DNA of 64,000 bases from Delftia sp. PS-11 (lineage in GTDB: Bacteria; Pseudomonadota; Gammaproteobacteria; Burkholderiales; Burkholderiaceae_C): contig NZ_JACSYA010000005.1 of the NCBI RefSeq assembly GCF_029870285.1, positions 177,677 to 241,676 on the forward strand, given 5' to 3'. Shown in pieces: positions 56,092 through 64,000 of this stretch (within the stretch, counting starts at the first letter, position 1; each line of letters starts with the position of its first letter). The position numbers and the translations under genes are program-made. The notes below the pieces were generated by a model. It was given only the letters and a program-made list of their open reading frames with translations. It ran no database searches and was not told where the DNA came from.

Positions 56092-57318
56092 TCAGGCCAG
56101 CGGCAGCCGCAGCACGAAGCAGGCGCCGGACTGGCCATCGGCGCGGCCTTCGCAGTGCACGCTGCCGCCATGGCGCTGGGCAATGGAGCGCACCAGCGCC
56201 AGTCCCAGGCCCACGCCGCCCGAGCGTTCACTGGCGCCGGGCAGGCGGAAGAACTTCTCGAAAATGCGCTCGCGGTGCGCAGGGGGCACGCCAGGGCCGT
56301 GGTCGCAGATGCGGATCTCTGCCATGGCGCCCTGGCGCGCCAGCTCCAGCGTGATGCCTCCGTGGCTGTAGCGGCGCGCGTTTTCCAGCAGATTGCGCAC
56401 GGCACGGCGCAGCAGTTTGGCGATGCCCGGCACCTCCAGCGCATCGGTGGACTGCAGATCCAGGTCCGCCTCGACGCGTGCGCACTCCTCGGCCGCCAGG
56501 CCGATCAGGTCCACGGGTTCGACCGAGCCCACGTCGCCTTCGTAGGTCTCCAGCCGGCTGGCTAGCAGTATTTCGTCCACCAGCTGGTCCAGCTCCGCGA
56601 TATTGCGCTGGATCTCGGCACGCGCGCGCGCGCTGGTGGGGTCGTCGCCCATGAACTCCAGCCCCATGCGGATGCGCGTCAGCGGCGAGCGCAGTTCATG
56701 TGAGGCATTGGCCAGCAGCGACTTGTGCGATGTCACCAGGGCCTCGATGCGCGCCGCCGCCGCATTGAACTGGTGCGCCAGATCGGCCACCTCGTCATGG
56801 CCATGCTCGGGCACGCGCACCGACAGATCGCCCTCGCCGAAGCGCTTGACGCCGCGCTGCAGATTTTCCAGGCGCTTGAGCAGCCGCCGGATGATGGGGA
56901 AAACGCCCACGGCCACGGCCACGCCGACCAGGCCCAGCATCCACAGGAAGCCGAACGGCGGGCGCAGCCAGAAGGCCGCAGCGCCATCGTGCGGCGGGCG
57001 ATCGCCACGCGGCGGGCGCGGCGCCATGTGCAGCATGTAGGTCCGCCCGTCGTCGGCCGTGATCTCGAAGCGCAGACCCTCCTCCATCGGGCCGGGGATG
57101 CGCCGGGCGCGGCCCTGGGCCAGCACATTGCCATCCGCATCGCGCAGCGCCATGTCGCGCGAAGGCTGGGAGCTGGCTCCCTGCGCGTTCTGGGCGTTCT
57201 GCTCGGCGGCGATCTGCCAGGCCCAGGCCACGGTCAGCGTCAGCACGGCCACGCCGCCGACCACGGCCAGCCAGATGCGCAGGTACAGGCGCTGGGCAAA
57301 AAGGGTCAGCAGTTTCAT
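56092..57318 (-). CDS. Sensor histidine kinase
   Basis: A 408-residue inner-membrane kinase of the OmpR-partner type. First helix about residues 12-35, a short periplasmic sensor (to about 115) rich in proline and glycine, second helix 122-142, HAMP at 143-195, and the dimerisation box with phospho-H207 in NASHELRSPLTRIR. The ATPase domain has NLLENARRYS, DHGPGVPP and GGVGLGLALV. The response regulator lies upstream, 12 bases away. The sensed signal is unknown. Confidence 0.92.
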   Translation of the reverse strand: MKLLTLFAQRLYLRIWLAVVGGVAVLTLTVAWAWQIAAEQNAQNAQGASSQPSRDMALRDADGNVLAQGRARRIPGPMEEGLRFEITADDGRTYMLHMAPRPPRGDRPPHDGAAAFWLRPPFGFLWMLGLVGVAVAVGVFPIIRRLLKRLENLQRGVKRFGEGDLSVRVPEHGHDEVADLAHQFNAAAARIEALVTSHKSLLANASHELRSPLTRIRMGLEFMGDDPTSARARAEIQRNIAELDQLVDEILLASRLETYEGDVGSVEPVDLIGLAAEECARVEADLDLQSTDALEVPGIAKLLRRAVRNLLENARRYSHGGITLELARQGAMAEIRICDHGPGVPPAHRERIFEKFFRLPGASERSGGVGLGLALVRSIAQRHGGSVHCEGRADGQSGACFVLRLPLA

Positions 57319-57330
57319 GCAGCCTCGCCC

Positions 57331-58071
57331 CTAGTCCTGCTGCTTGGCAAACACATAGCCCACGCCGCGCACGGTGAGAATGCGCTTGGGCGTCTTGGGA
57401 TCGGCCTCGATGGCCGCGCGGATGCGTCCCATGTGCACATCGATGGAACGGTCGAAGGCCTCCAGTTCGCGGCCGCGCACGGCCTCCATGATCTGGTCGC
57501 GCGTGAGCACGCGGCCCGCGCGCTCGGCCAGCGTGACCAGCAGGTCGAACTGGTACGAGGTCAGCTCGCAGGCCTGCCCGGCGATGGTCACCGTGCGCGC
57601 ATCGCGGTCGATCTCCAGGCTGCCAAAGCGCAGCGCCTGCGCCGAGGCGGCTGAATGGGCGTTTTCGCTGCCGCCGCGCCGGCGCAGGATGGCGCGGATG
57701 CGCGCCAGCAGCTCGCGCGGCTCGAACGGCTTGGGCAGATAGTCGTCGGCGCCGATCTCCAGGCCGATGATGCGGTCCATGGGATCGCCCTTGGCCGTCA
57801 GCATCAGCACCGGCACCTGGGCGGCCACGCCGGGCAGGGCCCGGATGCGCCGGCAGACCTCCAGGCCATCCATGTCGGGCAGCATCAGGTCCAGGATCAC
57901 CAGGTCGGGCAGCTCGGCGGGCGGCAGGCCGTCGGCCGGCTGCAGCCGCTCCAGCCCGCTGCGCGCATCGCCCATGTGGGTGACCTGCAGCCCGTTGTTG
58001 CCCAGGTAGTCGCTCACCATCTGCGCGAGGCGGGCGTCGTCTTCGATCATCAGCAGGTGATGGGTGCTCAT
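57331..58071 (-). CDS. OmpR-family response regulator
   Basis: A 246-residue regulator with a receiver domain (about residues 1-125; acidic pair E10-D11, phospho-acceptor D61 in LVILDLMLPDMDG, lysine in LTAKG) and a C-terminal winged helix (SYQFDLLVTLAERAGRVLTR, DRSIDVHMGRIRAAIE, ILTVRGVGYVF). ATG at 58071 gives a normal start; an ATG at 58089 would add six residues. It is first in the operon with the histidine kinase. The linker is long and alanine/serine-rich. Confidence 0.92.
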   Translation of the reverse strand: MSTHHLLMIEDDARLAQMVSDYLGNNGLQVTHMGDARSGLERLQPADGLPPAELPDLVILDLMLPDMDGLEVCRRIRALPGVAAQVPVLMLTAKGDPMDRIIGLEIGADDYLPKPFEPRELLARIRAILRRRGGSENAHSAASAQALRFGSLEIDRDARTVTIAGQACELTSYQFDLLVTLAERAGRVLTRDQIMEAVRGRELEAFDRSIDVHMGRIRAAIEADPKTPKRILTVRGVGYVFAKQQD

Positions 58072-58207
58072 GGGGGGCAGTGTAGTCATGCTGTGGGCCG
58101 TCGTGTAACGACGCCCATGGTCCGCCAGCCGGGTCAGCCGCGCTTGTCGCCTGCGTAAAGTTGGGTAAACGCCGGCCCTCGTGGCGGGCCATTGCGCTCT
58201 GCGCGGC

Positions 58208-59578
58208 TCAGGCTGCGCCCCTGGCCTGCACGCGCGAGGCCAGCGCGATCAGCAGCAGCACGGGCAGGCCCAGCAGTGCCGTGGCCTGGAAAAAGACCTG
58301 GTAGCCGTGCGCATCGACAAAGACCCCCGAAAACCCCGCCAGCCACTTGGGCGCCAGCAGCATCATGGAGCTGAACAGCGCGTACTGCGTGGCCGAATAC
58401 TGAACGTTGGTCAGGCCCGACAGGTAGGCGATGAAGGCGGCCGAGGCGATGCCCCCGGCCAGGTTGTCGGCGCTGACCACGAAGATCAGCGCCGTCACAT
58501 CGTGGCCGCGCGTGGCCAGCCAGGCAAACAACAGATTGGTCGCTGCCGACAGCACGGCGCCCAGCATCAGCACCCGCATCACGCCCCAGCGCATGGCCAG
58601 CGCGCCACCCAGGAAGGCGCCGGCCAGCGTCATGACCACGCCATAGACCTTGGTCACGGCAGCGACCTCATCCTTGGTGAAGCCCATGTCCACATAGAAC
58701 GGGTTGGCCATGATGCCCATGACCACGTCGCTGATGCGGTAAATGGCGATCAGCCCCAGCACCAGCAGGGCCTGCCAGCGGTAGCGGCCCAGGAAATCGG
58801 CGAAGGGCTCGACCAGCGCACCGCGCAGCCAGTCGGCCAGATTGCGCGCGGGCGCCGGCGGGCGCTGCGCAGGCTCGGGCGACAGCAGCACGGTGAGCAT
58901 GCCCACGCACATCGACGCTGCCATCACCAGGTAGGCGAAGCGCCATGCGCCGCTCTGGTAGCCGGACGCATCTGCCACCTCGGCCCGCGCCGCCAGCCAC
59001 AGCACGCCCGCGCCCGCCCAGATCATCGCCAGCCGGTAGCCTGTCTGGTAGGTGGCGGCCAGCGCGGCCTGGCGCTCGGCATCCGCCGACTCGATACGGA
59101 ATGCGTCCAGCGCGATGTCCTGCGTGGCCGAGCCAAAGGCCACGGCCAGGGCGCACCACACCATGGGCGTAAGGGCCAGGCGTGGATCGTTGAAAGCCAT
59201 GCCGCAAAGCCCTGCCGCCACCAGCAGCTGCGCGAACAGCAGCCAGCCGCGCCGCCGTCCCAGCCACCGCGTCAGCAGCGGCAGCGGCATGCGGTCCACC
59301 AGCGGCGACCAGACCCATTTGAACGCATACGCCAGGCCCACCCAGCTCAGGTAGCCGATGGTCGTGCGGTCGATGCCGGCCTCGCGCAGCCAGAACGACA
59401 GCGTGCCCAGCACCAGCAGCAGCGGCAGGCCCGCCGAAAACCCCAGGGCCAGCATGCGCGCGCTGGCGGGCTCGGCATAGACGCGCCACGTCTGTATCCA
59501 GCTGCGCCGGGGCGCGGGTTCTGCGGGGTGGGTGCCGGCGCTGGCCGGTGCGGGGGAGGGTGGGGACGGCTCGGTCAT
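58208..59578 (-). CDS. ampG: Muropeptide permease AmpG-like MFS transporter
   Basis: A 456-residue, 12-14-helix MFS protein. AmpG imports anhydro-muropeptides for cell-wall recycling and affects beta-lactamase induction. Typical segments are FSAGLPLLLVLGTLSFWLRE, LSWVGLAYAFKWVWSPLVDR, GSATQDIALDAFRIE and KVYGVVMTLAGAF, all conserved in AmpG. The N-terminal 27 residues are a proline-rich cytosolic extension. It is divergent from an AraC gene 87 bases away. Related acetyl-CoA transporters are less likely. Confidence 0.9.
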   Translation of the reverse strand: MTEPSPPSPAPASAGTHPAEPAPRRSWIQTWRVYAEPASARMLALGFSAGLPLLLVLGTLSFWLREAGIDRTTIGYLSWVGLAYAFKWVWSPLVDRMPLPLLTRWLGRRRGWLLFAQLLVAAGLCGMAFNDPRLALTPMVWCALAVAFGSATQDIALDAFRIESADAERQAALAATYQTGYRLAMIWAGAGVLWLAARAEVADASGYQSGAWRFAYLVMAASMCVGMLTVLLSPEPAQRPPAPARNLADWLRGALVEPFADFLGRYRWQALLVLGLIAIYRISDVVMGIMANPFYVDMGFTKDEVAAVTKVYGVVMTLAGAFLGGALAMRWGVMRVLMLGAVLSAATNLLFAWLATRGHDVTALIFVVSADNLAGGIASAAFIAYLSGLTNVQYSATQYALFSSMMLLAPKWLAGFSGVFVDAHGYQVFFQATALLGLPVLLLIALASRVQARGAA

Positions 59579-59665
59579 GGTCGAAGGCAGCAGGCAGTGG
59601 CCATTATCCGCGCCGGTGGCGCCGCCGCGCGCTGCGCGCTACCATCCCGTGCACAGCACACTGCC

Positions 59666-60364
59666 ATGGCCTACACCCTTTCCAGCCCTCCCAGCGAAGC
59701 CGGGCCCGGCTTTGCGCCGCACAGCTCCGTGCGCTGCTATGGCGGCGAGCACCAGGCCCATGCCCACGGCCATGCGCAGATCCTCTATGCGCTGCAGGGC
59801 CGCATGGAACTCGAAGTCGGCGGGCGCAGCGCCTTTGTGGATGCGGTCAGCGGCATGCTCATCCCTGCAGGCGTCGAACATGGCTACCTGGCCGCACCGC
59901 GCTCACAGGTGTTCGTCATCGATGCGCCGCCCGGGCCCGGTCTGGACCGGGTGCGGCGCTTCTCCGTGCCGCCAGCCCTGCGCGGCCACGGCAGCAGTGG
60001 CCCGGCCTCCGAACAGCTGGCCCAGGTGCTGCAGGCGCCGGGCCTGCTGGCGCGCCGTGGCCTGGACCTGCAGCAGCTTGCCTCGTGCGTTCAGGCTGCA
60101 CTGCACGAGGACTGGCCCACAGCACGGCTGGCCGCGCTGTGCCACATGAGCCCCCAGCGCTTTCATGCGCGCTTTGCCGAACTGGCGGGCCAGCCGCCCC
60201 AGGCCTGGCTGCGTGGCCTGCGCCTGGACGCCGCCACACGCTGGCTGGCACGCGGCCAGCCCCTGGAAGCCACGGCGCTGCGCTGCGGCTACGCCTCGGC
60301 CAGCGCCCTGGCCTATGCGCTGCGGCGCGACCGGGGCGTGACGGCACGGCAGCTGCGCGGTTGA
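59666..60364 (+). CDS. AraC-family regulator with N-terminal cupin
   Basis: A 232-residue regulator with an N-terminal cupin (about residues 20-105, HAHGHAQILYALQGRMELEV and GMLIPAGVEHGYLA) and a C-terminal AraC HTH pair (RLAALCHMSPQRFHARFAEL, ALRCGYASASALAYALRRDRG). The ligand is not evident. It is divergent from ampG, perhaps its regulator. It ends close to the convergent AT-rich gene, marking the edge of that region. Confidence 0.86.
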   Translation: MAYTLSSPPSEAGPGFAPHSSVRCYGGEHQAHAHGHAQILYALQGRMELEVGGRSAFVDAVSGMLIPAGVEHGYLAAPRSQVFVIDAPPGPGLDRVRRFSVPPALRGHGSSGPASEQLAQVLQAPGLLARRGLDLQQLASCVQAALHEDWPTARLAALCHMSPQRFHARFAELAGQPPQAWLRGLRLDAATRWLARGQPLEATALRCGYASASALAYALRRDRGVTARQLRG

Positions 60365-60409
60365 AATGCCTGCCATCGTCCGGCAGCGACGTTTGCGCCT
60401 TGGATGCTG

Positions 60410-61741
60410 CTATGAGACCCGCCTGTGGTCCGGGACGGCGAGCATGTCACCCAGTTTTTTGCGCCATCGGGCGATCAGCCCAGCTGCCACCCAGAATTCG
60501 ACAAGACAAAACAGGCCAATCACTTGGGGAAAATCCACGCCAGGAATGAATTTCAATACGGGGATGATCATCAGGAGCATACTGATATTTACCATCAGCT
60601 GTGGATAAAAAATATCAGACAAACCGCGAAGCATGCTCAACAGAAAGCTGAAGCTGCAATCCATTAGATAAAAAACCAAAAACAGATAACCAAGCCCCGA
60701 AATATGTGATGCCACCATAGTGTCTTCGCTGAAAAGAGAAATCATCCATGGTAATGCCAGCCATGCAAAAACTCCTGTTGTGATGACGACCCATAGAAAT
60801 AATTTTCTGAAAACTTTCCAAAAAGACAAAAGCATGGAAGAATTTTTTGCACCACAAGCAAAAGACAATTTGATGGTTGCCAGTTGTGAAACTCCCGTCA
60901 CAGGTATCAGCAGTAAAAAAATGATGGAGTTCAATATTGCAAATGCGGACGCATAGGTGGCCCCAAGGCTGGCACTGTATAAACCCACATAGAAGAAAAG
61001 ATATTTTTGTGAAACTGCTCCAGCCGCCACGGATCCACCACTTTTCAGGGCGCGAAAATAAATTTGTCTCTCTGTGATGAAACGAAGGCTGGCCCTGGCT
61101 GCTCTGAAGAATGCTTTCCTGTCGATATAAAACAGACAAGCTGCCATGGAAGTAAGCAAGCCTGCCACATCTGTGGCCAGATATGCCAATGAGATTTCAT
61201 AGGCTTGCGGTTCGGGATTGGCATGTAGCACCCAGATAACGGCAACGATTTGCAGTGCGACTGCAAGCATTCGAAGCCTGAAAACCAGTGTGATCTTCTG
61301 ATAGGCTTCCAGCAGAAAATTGATGCCTGCATGGATTGCCACGATCGGCAGGCTTAGAACCAGTACCTGATATGCCAGAAATGCCTGATTGCTTATTCCT
61401 GACTCTGAAATAGAGTTAAATGGATTGGGTGAAAAATAAGCAATTCCGATGGCTATGACCGACAAGGCTATCATGAACCATAAGCCAGCAAAGAAAATGC
61501 CGAATAAATCTCGGTGGTTTCCCGCGCCCATGCTCTTGCTCAGTTCTGCCTGAAGTCCATACTGGATGGCGGTATTGGCTACAAAGAAAATCGCTGCTGC
61601 AGAGAGTGCCAGACTGAAAGCTGCCAGAAGCTCAGTGGATGCCGCTCCCAGCAGGCCAACGATGATGATGCTGGCGACTTGTGTGGCAGAGCGATTGGCC
61701 GCTATTTTCAATGATTCATTGAGAAGTTGAAGGATTTTCAT
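60410..61741 (-). CDS. MATE/polysaccharide flippase-like membrane protein, AT-rich
   Basis: A 443-residue protein with about 12 helices and no enzymatic motifs, fitting the MATE/Wzx flippase superfamily. The N-terminus MKILQLLNESLKIAANRSATQ and segments such as MKSMGAGNHRDLFGIFFAGLW-like (SKSMGAGNHRDLFGIFFAGL) and GLYSASLGATYASAFAILNS are MATE-like. Base composition is far lower in GC than its neighbours (27 of 60 bases GC in the line starting 61441), and codon use differs, suggesting horizontal acquisition. It could export a drug or flip a lipid-linked sugar; the surface-glycan cluster about 4 kb away makes either possible. No recombinase or repeat flanks it. Confidence 0.8.
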   Translation of the reverse strand: MKILQLLNESLKIAANRSATQVASIIIVGLLGAASTELLAAFSLALSAAAIFFVANTAIQYGLQAELSKSMGAGNHRDLFGIFFAGLWFMIALSVIAIGIAYFSPNPFNSISESGISNQAFLAYQVLVLSLPIVAIHAGINFLLEAYQKITLVFRLRMLAVALQIVAVIWVLHANPEPQAYEISLAYLATDVAGLLTSMAACLFYIDRKAFFRAARASLRFITERQIYFRALKSGGSVAAGAVSQKYLFFYVGLYSASLGATYASAFAILNSIIFLLLIPVTGVSQLATIKLSFACGAKNSSMLLSFWKVFRKLFLWVVITTGVFAWLALPWMISLFSEDTMVASHISGLGYLFLVFYLMDCSFSFLLSMLRGLSDIFYPQLMVNISMLLMIIPVLKFIPGVDFPQVIGLFCLVEFWVAAGLIARWRKKLGDMLAVPDHRRVS

Positions 61742-62037
61742 GGCCTTTCATTGATATGAAAATCAGATGATATTTTCTTCAAAACTCATGTTTTATATCA
61801 TGAATAATTAATATTTAAAATACCTAAAACATTGCATCCAATTCATTTGGTTTATATTTCCAAGTGTCAAGTGGGTTTTGCTTGATTTATGCGCGCTGAG
61901 TCGCTTTATTACAGGTTTCTGCGCTGTTTTGGATGGGTGCCGGATTTCTATCTGGGTGCTGAATGTGACAAATCTTCCAGTGCCGGGGTGTGCACTTCGA
62001 GCATTCCTCGACATTCGCTCCGTGCGCCAGGCGCACC
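61742..62037. other. AT-rich intergenic region
   Basis: A gap of about 300 bases between the divergent flippase-like and EamA genes. The flippase side is very AT-rich (12 of 60 bases GC in the line starting 61801), with runs such as ATTAATATTTAAAATACC, and composition returns to normal by about 61960. It should contain the flippase promoter on the minus strand. I see no clear coding frame or stable RNA. Confidence 0.7.
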
Positions 62038-63015
62038 ATGGCACCCATGGTTCGCACATCTTCTGCATCTTCCTCGGTCACCGGCATCGCCTTTGTGGCG
62101 GTGGCAGCCGTGCTCTGGGGCACGACGGGCACAGCGCAAAGCCTGGGCGCGGGCGCGCTTTCGCCCTTTTGGGTCGGGGCGGCGCAACTGGCTGTCTCCA
62201 GCCTGTTCCTGCTGCTGATTCTGGCGGCATCCCATCTGCAGGCCCGCAGGCGGGCGCCTGCCGCCGCGCCCGGCCAGCCCCTGTTGCCCAATCCCGTGCG
62301 CCTGGGCCTGCGCCCGGCCTGGTTCCTGCTGGCATCCCTGGGGATTGGCGGCTACAGCATCTTCTTCTACGAAGGCGTCACGCGCACCGGGGTGGCCGTG
62401 GGCACGGCCGTGGCCATTGGCAGCGGCCCTATCTGGGCCGGGCTGATGCAGGCGCTGGTGCTGCGCGCGCCCTTGTCGGTGCTATGGTGGGCCGGCACCC
62501 TGGTGAGTGTGGCCGGCGGCGCGGCCATGGTCATGGCCCGGGGCGGCGCCATGCTGTCCTGGAGCGGCCTGCTTTTGTGCCTGCTGGCGGGGCTGTCCTA
62601 CGCGGGCTATGCGCTGATCAACAAGCGCCTGGTCACCCATATGCCGCCCAGGGTGGTCAACTGCTATGTCTTCACAGGAGCGGCGTGTATGGCCGTGCCG
62701 GTCGCGCTGCTGTACAGCGGCCTGCCGCAGTGGAGCCTGGCGGGCGTGCTGGTCGTGGTCTATCTGGGCGTGGTGGTTTCCGGCATGGCCCATATGCTGT
62801 TTTCCATCGGTCTGCGCAGCATCTCGGGCGCCACGGGCGTGACGCTGAGCCTGATCGAGCCCGTCGCAGCCTTCGTGCTGGCCGTCTGGATCGTGGGCGA
62901 ATACCAGCCGCCGCAGTCCTGGGCCGGGCTGCTGGCCGTGCTGGCCGGGCTGATGCTGGTCATCGGCGCAGAAATGCGCGCGCAGCGTGCGGTGGCTGCG
63001 GTGCAGATGGCGTGA
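62038..63015 (+). CDS. EamA/DMT-family transporter
   Basis: A 325-residue protein with ten predicted helices in two EamA repeats (about residues 15-150 and 165-305), each starting with a glycine-rich helix (AVAAVLWGTTGTAQSLGAG, LCLLAGLSYAGYALINKRL). The C-terminal helices have SLIEPVAAFVLAVWIVGEY, a strong EamA mark. ATG at 62038 is used, with another possible at 62047. It likely exports a metabolite or amino acid; the substrate is unknown. Confidence 0.87.
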   Translation: MAPMVRTSSASSSVTGIAFVAVAAVLWGTTGTAQSLGAGALSPFWVGAAQLAVSSLFLLLILAASHLQARRRAPAAAPGQPLLPNPVRLGLRPAWFLLASLGIGGYSIFFYEGVTRTGVAVGTAVAIGSGPIWAGLMQALVLRAPLSVLWWAGTLVSVAGGAAMVMARGGAMLSWSGLLLCLLAGLSYAGYALINKRLVTHMPPRVVNCYVFTGAACMAVPVALLYSGLPQWSLAGVLVVVYLGVVVSGMAHMLFSIGLRSISGATGVTLSLIEPVAAFVLAVWIVGEYQPPQSWAGLLAVLAGLMLVIGAEMRAQRAVAAVQMA

Positions 63016-63123
63016 AGCGCCTGGGCCGCGCTGCGGCGGTGGCGCAGTGCAGGCCTGCGCCGTTCGGCCGGATGCGCTGTTCCTGCTGTGCACAGCGCGT
63101 TCCGTGCCGCTAGACTTGGCGCC

Positions 63124-64000
63124 ATGCAGCCATCTCATCTCACTTCCGAGCCCTGTGCCCAGACGGGCTGGGGCTGTGCCTGCGCGCCCTGGCGTGCGCG
63201 CCGTGGCTTTTTGCGCGTTGGCAGCGCCGCTGCGCTGGGCCTGGCCACGGCCAGTGCCTCGGCGCAGGTCGATGTAGGCGGCGCCTCCAGCCTGCGCAAG
63301 CTGGTGCCCGCCGAGACGCTGGAAGGCGCCGCCGTGGACCAGTACCAGCAATTGCTGGCCAAGGCCCGCGCCCAGGGCGCGCTGGCAGGCGATGGCCATC
63401 CCCAGCTGCAGCGGTTGCGCGCCATTGCCCAGCGGCTGATCCCCTATGCGTTGCCCTGGAACACGCGCGCGCGCTCCTGGCGCTGGGAGGTCAACCTGAT
63501 CGGCAGCAAGGAAATCAACGCCTTTTGCATGCCGGGCGGCAAAATTGCCTTCTACACCGGCATCCTCGATCAGCTGCAGCTGACCGATGACGAAATCGCC
63601 ATGGTCATGGGCCATGAGATGGCCCATGCGCTGCGCGAGCATTCGCGCGAACAGCTGGCCAAGAACCAGGCCACGAGCATCGGCATCTCCCTGGGGGCGC
63701 AACTGCTGGGCCTGGGCGACCTGGGCAATACGGTGGCGCGGATGGGCGGCCAGTTGCTGTCGCTGAAATTCAGCCGCAGCGACGAAAGCGATGCCGACCT
63801 CGTGGGCCTGGAGCTGGCCGCGCGCGCCGGCTACAACCCGCAGGCCTCGGTATCGCTGTGGCGCAAGATGGGCCAGGCCACGGGTGGCGGGGCCGGTGGC
63901 GGGCTGGCATTCCTGTCCACCCATCCGGCAGGGCCGGACCGCATCCGCGAACTCGAGCGCAACGTCCCGCGCGTCGAGGGCCTGTACCAGGCCGCGCGGC
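63124..64000 (+). CDS. M48-family zinc metallopeptidase (partial, runs off the window)
   Basis: The first 292 codons of a secreted or periplasmic M48 peptidase related to the BepA/LoiP/YcaL group. An N-terminal twin-arginine-like leader (ARRGFLRVGSAAALGLATASA) ends near ASASAQ. The zinc motif is H164-E-M-A-H168 (MGHEMAHALREHS), and the third ligand glutamate should lie in SDESDADLVGLELAARAGYN. The frame is still open at base 64000, with RIRELERNVPRVEGLYQAAR as the last residues. Such enzymes degrade or mature outer-membrane proteins. The leader may be Tat rather than Sec, which is unusual for the group. Confidence 0.9.
   Translation, partial: MQPSHLTSEPCAQTGWGCACAPWRARRGFLRVGSAAALGLATASASAQVDVGGASSLRKLVPAETLEGAAVDQYQQLLAKARAQGALAGDGHPQLQRLRAIAQRLIPYALPWNTRARSWRWEVNLIGSKEINAFCMPGGKIAFYTGILDQLQLTDDEIAMVMGHEMAHALREHSREQLAKNQATSIGISLGAQLLGLGDLGNTVARMGGQLLSLKFSRSDESDADLVGLELAARAGYNPQASVSLWRKMGQATGGGAGGGLAFLSTHPAGPDRIRELERNVPRVEGLYQAAR

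Noticed and set aside
60410..61741. Wzx of the nearby glycan cluster as a certain assignment
   Set aside because: It is on the other strand, separated by the two-component, ampG and araC genes, and its composition differs strongly; only MATE/flippase-like membership is supported.

Overview
The window is dense, GC-rich bacterial chromosome with about 60 genes packed on both strands, short spacers and many 4-base ATGA overlaps. The gene content (several LysR regulators, two orphan tripartite-tricarboxylate 'Bug' receptors, a QuiC-type dehydroshikimate dehydratase, a TorF-glnK-amtB operon, an ilvE-linked glycan cluster) points to a beta-proteobacterium of the order Burkholderiales, most likely Comamonadaceae such as Delftia or Comamonas. 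The genus is inferred from gene content only. I see no phage, insertion sequence, CRISPR array or rRNA.

Layout, left to right. 1-2.4 kb: iron-linked membrane operon (DUF3649, PepSY, DUF3325) behind a Fur-like box. 2.4-8.8 kb: sulfur-amino-acid group (LysR, cysteine-dioxygenase-like cupin, four-domain rhodanese, Bug receptor, cystathionine beta-lyase-like enzyme) ending in a large inverted repeat, then an IclR regulator. 8.9-15.7 kb: quiC, nitronate monooxygenase with an MFS exporter, LysR, comM. 16-23.5 kb: lipoprotein tannase/feruloyl esterase, then the choline-to-glycine-betaine genes betA, betB, betT, betI with a perfect BetI-type operator. 23.6-26.2 kb: HipBA-like toxin-antitoxin pair and a DUF1624 membrane protein. 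26.3-32.3 kb: LysR, MFS transporter, L-rhamnonate dehydratase, KDR aldolase and lactaldehyde dehydrogenase, a route from rhamnonate to pyruvate and lactate. 32.3-35.4 kb: MarR, Bug receptor, sulfatase. 35.4-38.2 kb: torF-glnK-amtB with two NtrC-type boxes and a sigma-54 promoter. 38.3-42.5 kb: glcE, DUF1275, glcF, proQ-like gene. 42.7-47.2 kb: AmiS/UreI channel, lplT, alr, MarR and a siderophore-interacting protein. 47.3-50.7 kb: initiator tRNA, radA, ilvE, zinc-finger protein. 50.7-56.1 kb: surface-glycan cluster (two GT32-like enzymes, O-antigen ligase/polymerase, GT4, GT2). 56-60.4 kb: two-component system, ampG, AraC. 60.4-62 kb: conspicuously AT-rich MATE/flippase-like gene, probably acquired. 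62-64 kb: EamA transporter and an M48 metallopeptidase cut by the window edge.

Most of the window is recognisable metabolism and housekeeping. I do not see a convincing wholly new system. The parts most worth a second look are the AT-rich flippase island, the composite inverted repeat at 7925-8042, the sulfur cluster with a mostly inactive four-domain rhodanese, the glycolate-oxidase locus lacking glcD and carrying an inserted DUF1275 gene, and the leaderless sulfatase beside an orphan solute receptor.
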